Assembly (NCBI RefSeq): GCF_013408525.1
Contig: NZ_JACBZM010000001.1
Coordinates: 1,984,001-2,048,000, forward strand
DNA from: Nocardioides aromaticivorans
GTDB taxonomy: Bacteria; Actinomycetota; Actinomycetes; Propionibacteriales; Nocardioidaceae
Direction: 5' to 3'
DNA length: 64,000 bases
Shown: positions 63,673 through 64,000 of the stretch, piece by piece
Numbering within the stretch: position 1 is the first letter of the stretch
Layout: each line of letters opens with the position of its first letter
The notes under the pieces: model-generated
The model's input: the letters and a program-made list of their open reading frames with translations, nothing else
Told to the model about the DNA's origin: nothing
Database searches by the model: none
Made by a program: the position numbers and the translations under genes

Positions 63673-64000
63673 TTCGTGCTTCCCGGGGCACCGGTGCGGG
63701 AGCGTGCTTCGGGCGTCGTACGACGCCGATGAGCCGCTCCCACGCGGCCTCCATCTCGCCCCGCCAGGTCACCAGCGAGCGCATCTCCATCCGCATCCGC
63801 GGCGTGCGAGGGTGCGCCCGGTGCGTCTTGAAGCCGACCCGGGCCAGGAAGTCCGCCGGTACGACGCACTCCGCGTGGCTGCCCGGCGACATGCGACCGG
63901 TCCGGGCGAACGCCTCGACCGCCCGGATGTCCCCGCGTCCGACGAGATCGCGCGCCATCCCCTGCACGAGCAGGCGGCCCAGCCCGCCGCCGGCGTGGTC
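63659..64000 (-). CDS. GNAT-family acetyltransferase (N-terminus cut by window edge)
   Basis: The minus-strand frame is open to the right edge and holds the C-terminal part of a GNAT enzyme. Reading in from the edge, HAGGGLGRLLVQGMARDLVGRG is the acetyl-CoA motif A, followed by GDIRAVEAFARTG, then FLARVGFKTHRAHPRTPRMRMEMRSLVTW. ATG 63967 lies inside motif A and cannot be the true start. The acceptor is unknown. Its stop lies in the loop of the trxA terminator hairpin. Confidence 0.85.
   Translation of the reverse strand, partial: DHAGGGLGRLLVQGMARDLVGRGDIRAVEAFARTGRMSPGSHAECVVPADFLARVGFKTHRAHPRTPRMRMEMRSLVTWRGEMEAAWERLIGVVRRPKHAPAPVPREARSPRS

Overview
The window looks like chromosomal DNA from a high-GC actinobacterium, most likely Nocardioides or another member of the Nocardioidaceae. 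This is an inference from very high G+C, many GTG/TTG starts, frequent start/stop overlaps, and gene order. The order dnaB, MATE exporter, rplI, rpsR, ssb, rpsF ... GT87, class A PBP ... PadR, ino1, pcnA, DUF6049, murJ, pseudokinase, sigM, anti-sigma, trxB, trxA is the block that flanks oriC in Streptomyces (and, rearranged, in Mycobacterium). If that holds, parB/parA/oriC should lie beyond the right edge. No rRNA, tRNA, CRISPR array, prophage or insertion sequence was seen.

Left part (1-21 kb) is accessory. It starts with a truncated TetR gene divergent from a drug-exporter-type MFS gene, then a two-component system divergent from a VanY-like D,D-carboxypeptidase. Next comes a complete alpha-glucoside/maltose-type module: LacI repressor, lipoprotein binding protein, two permeases, ATPase, PfkB kinase, a second paralogous LacI, GH13 alpha-glucosidase and polyphosphate glucokinase. 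The logic is import, hydrolysis to glucose and polyphosphate-driven phosphorylation, with CTTGC/GCAAG operators at the malE and aglA/ppgK promoters. It ends with a VOC/TetR pair, a LuxR-type regulator with an FAD oxidoreductase, and small hypothetical and lipoprotein genes.

Middle part (21-48 kb) carries the replication/ribosomal cluster (dnaB to rpsF, with a DnaA-box-like cluster upstream of dnaB). Between rpsF and the GT87/PBP pair sits an accessory stretch of about 14 kb: a TetR pair with twin palindromes, an AP endonuclease, an RHH-like gene overlapping a truncated haemoglobin gene, a propeller lipoprotein, a GntR-controlled polyamine uptake and aldehyde dehydrogenase operon with a soluble Cache-like protein, and a FemX-like / alanine-racemase-like pair. 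The conserved block then resumes with GT87, PBP, an alpha/beta hydrolase, PadR and ino1.

Right part (48-64 kb) has a membrane-anchored nuclease-like protein, an SRPBCC protein, and an unusual helical/beta-propeller/helical protein overlapped by a lipoprotein gene. It then runs through the conserved envelope/stress module pcnA, DUF6049, murJ, pseudokinase, sigM, anti-sigma, trxB and trxA. A GGAAT-N18-GTT promoter lies upstream of trxB, and a truncated GNAT gene runs off the right edge. Many genes here have a TANNNT hexamer 6-8 nt before the start codon, so leaderless transcripts are probably common; I used this to choose several starts.
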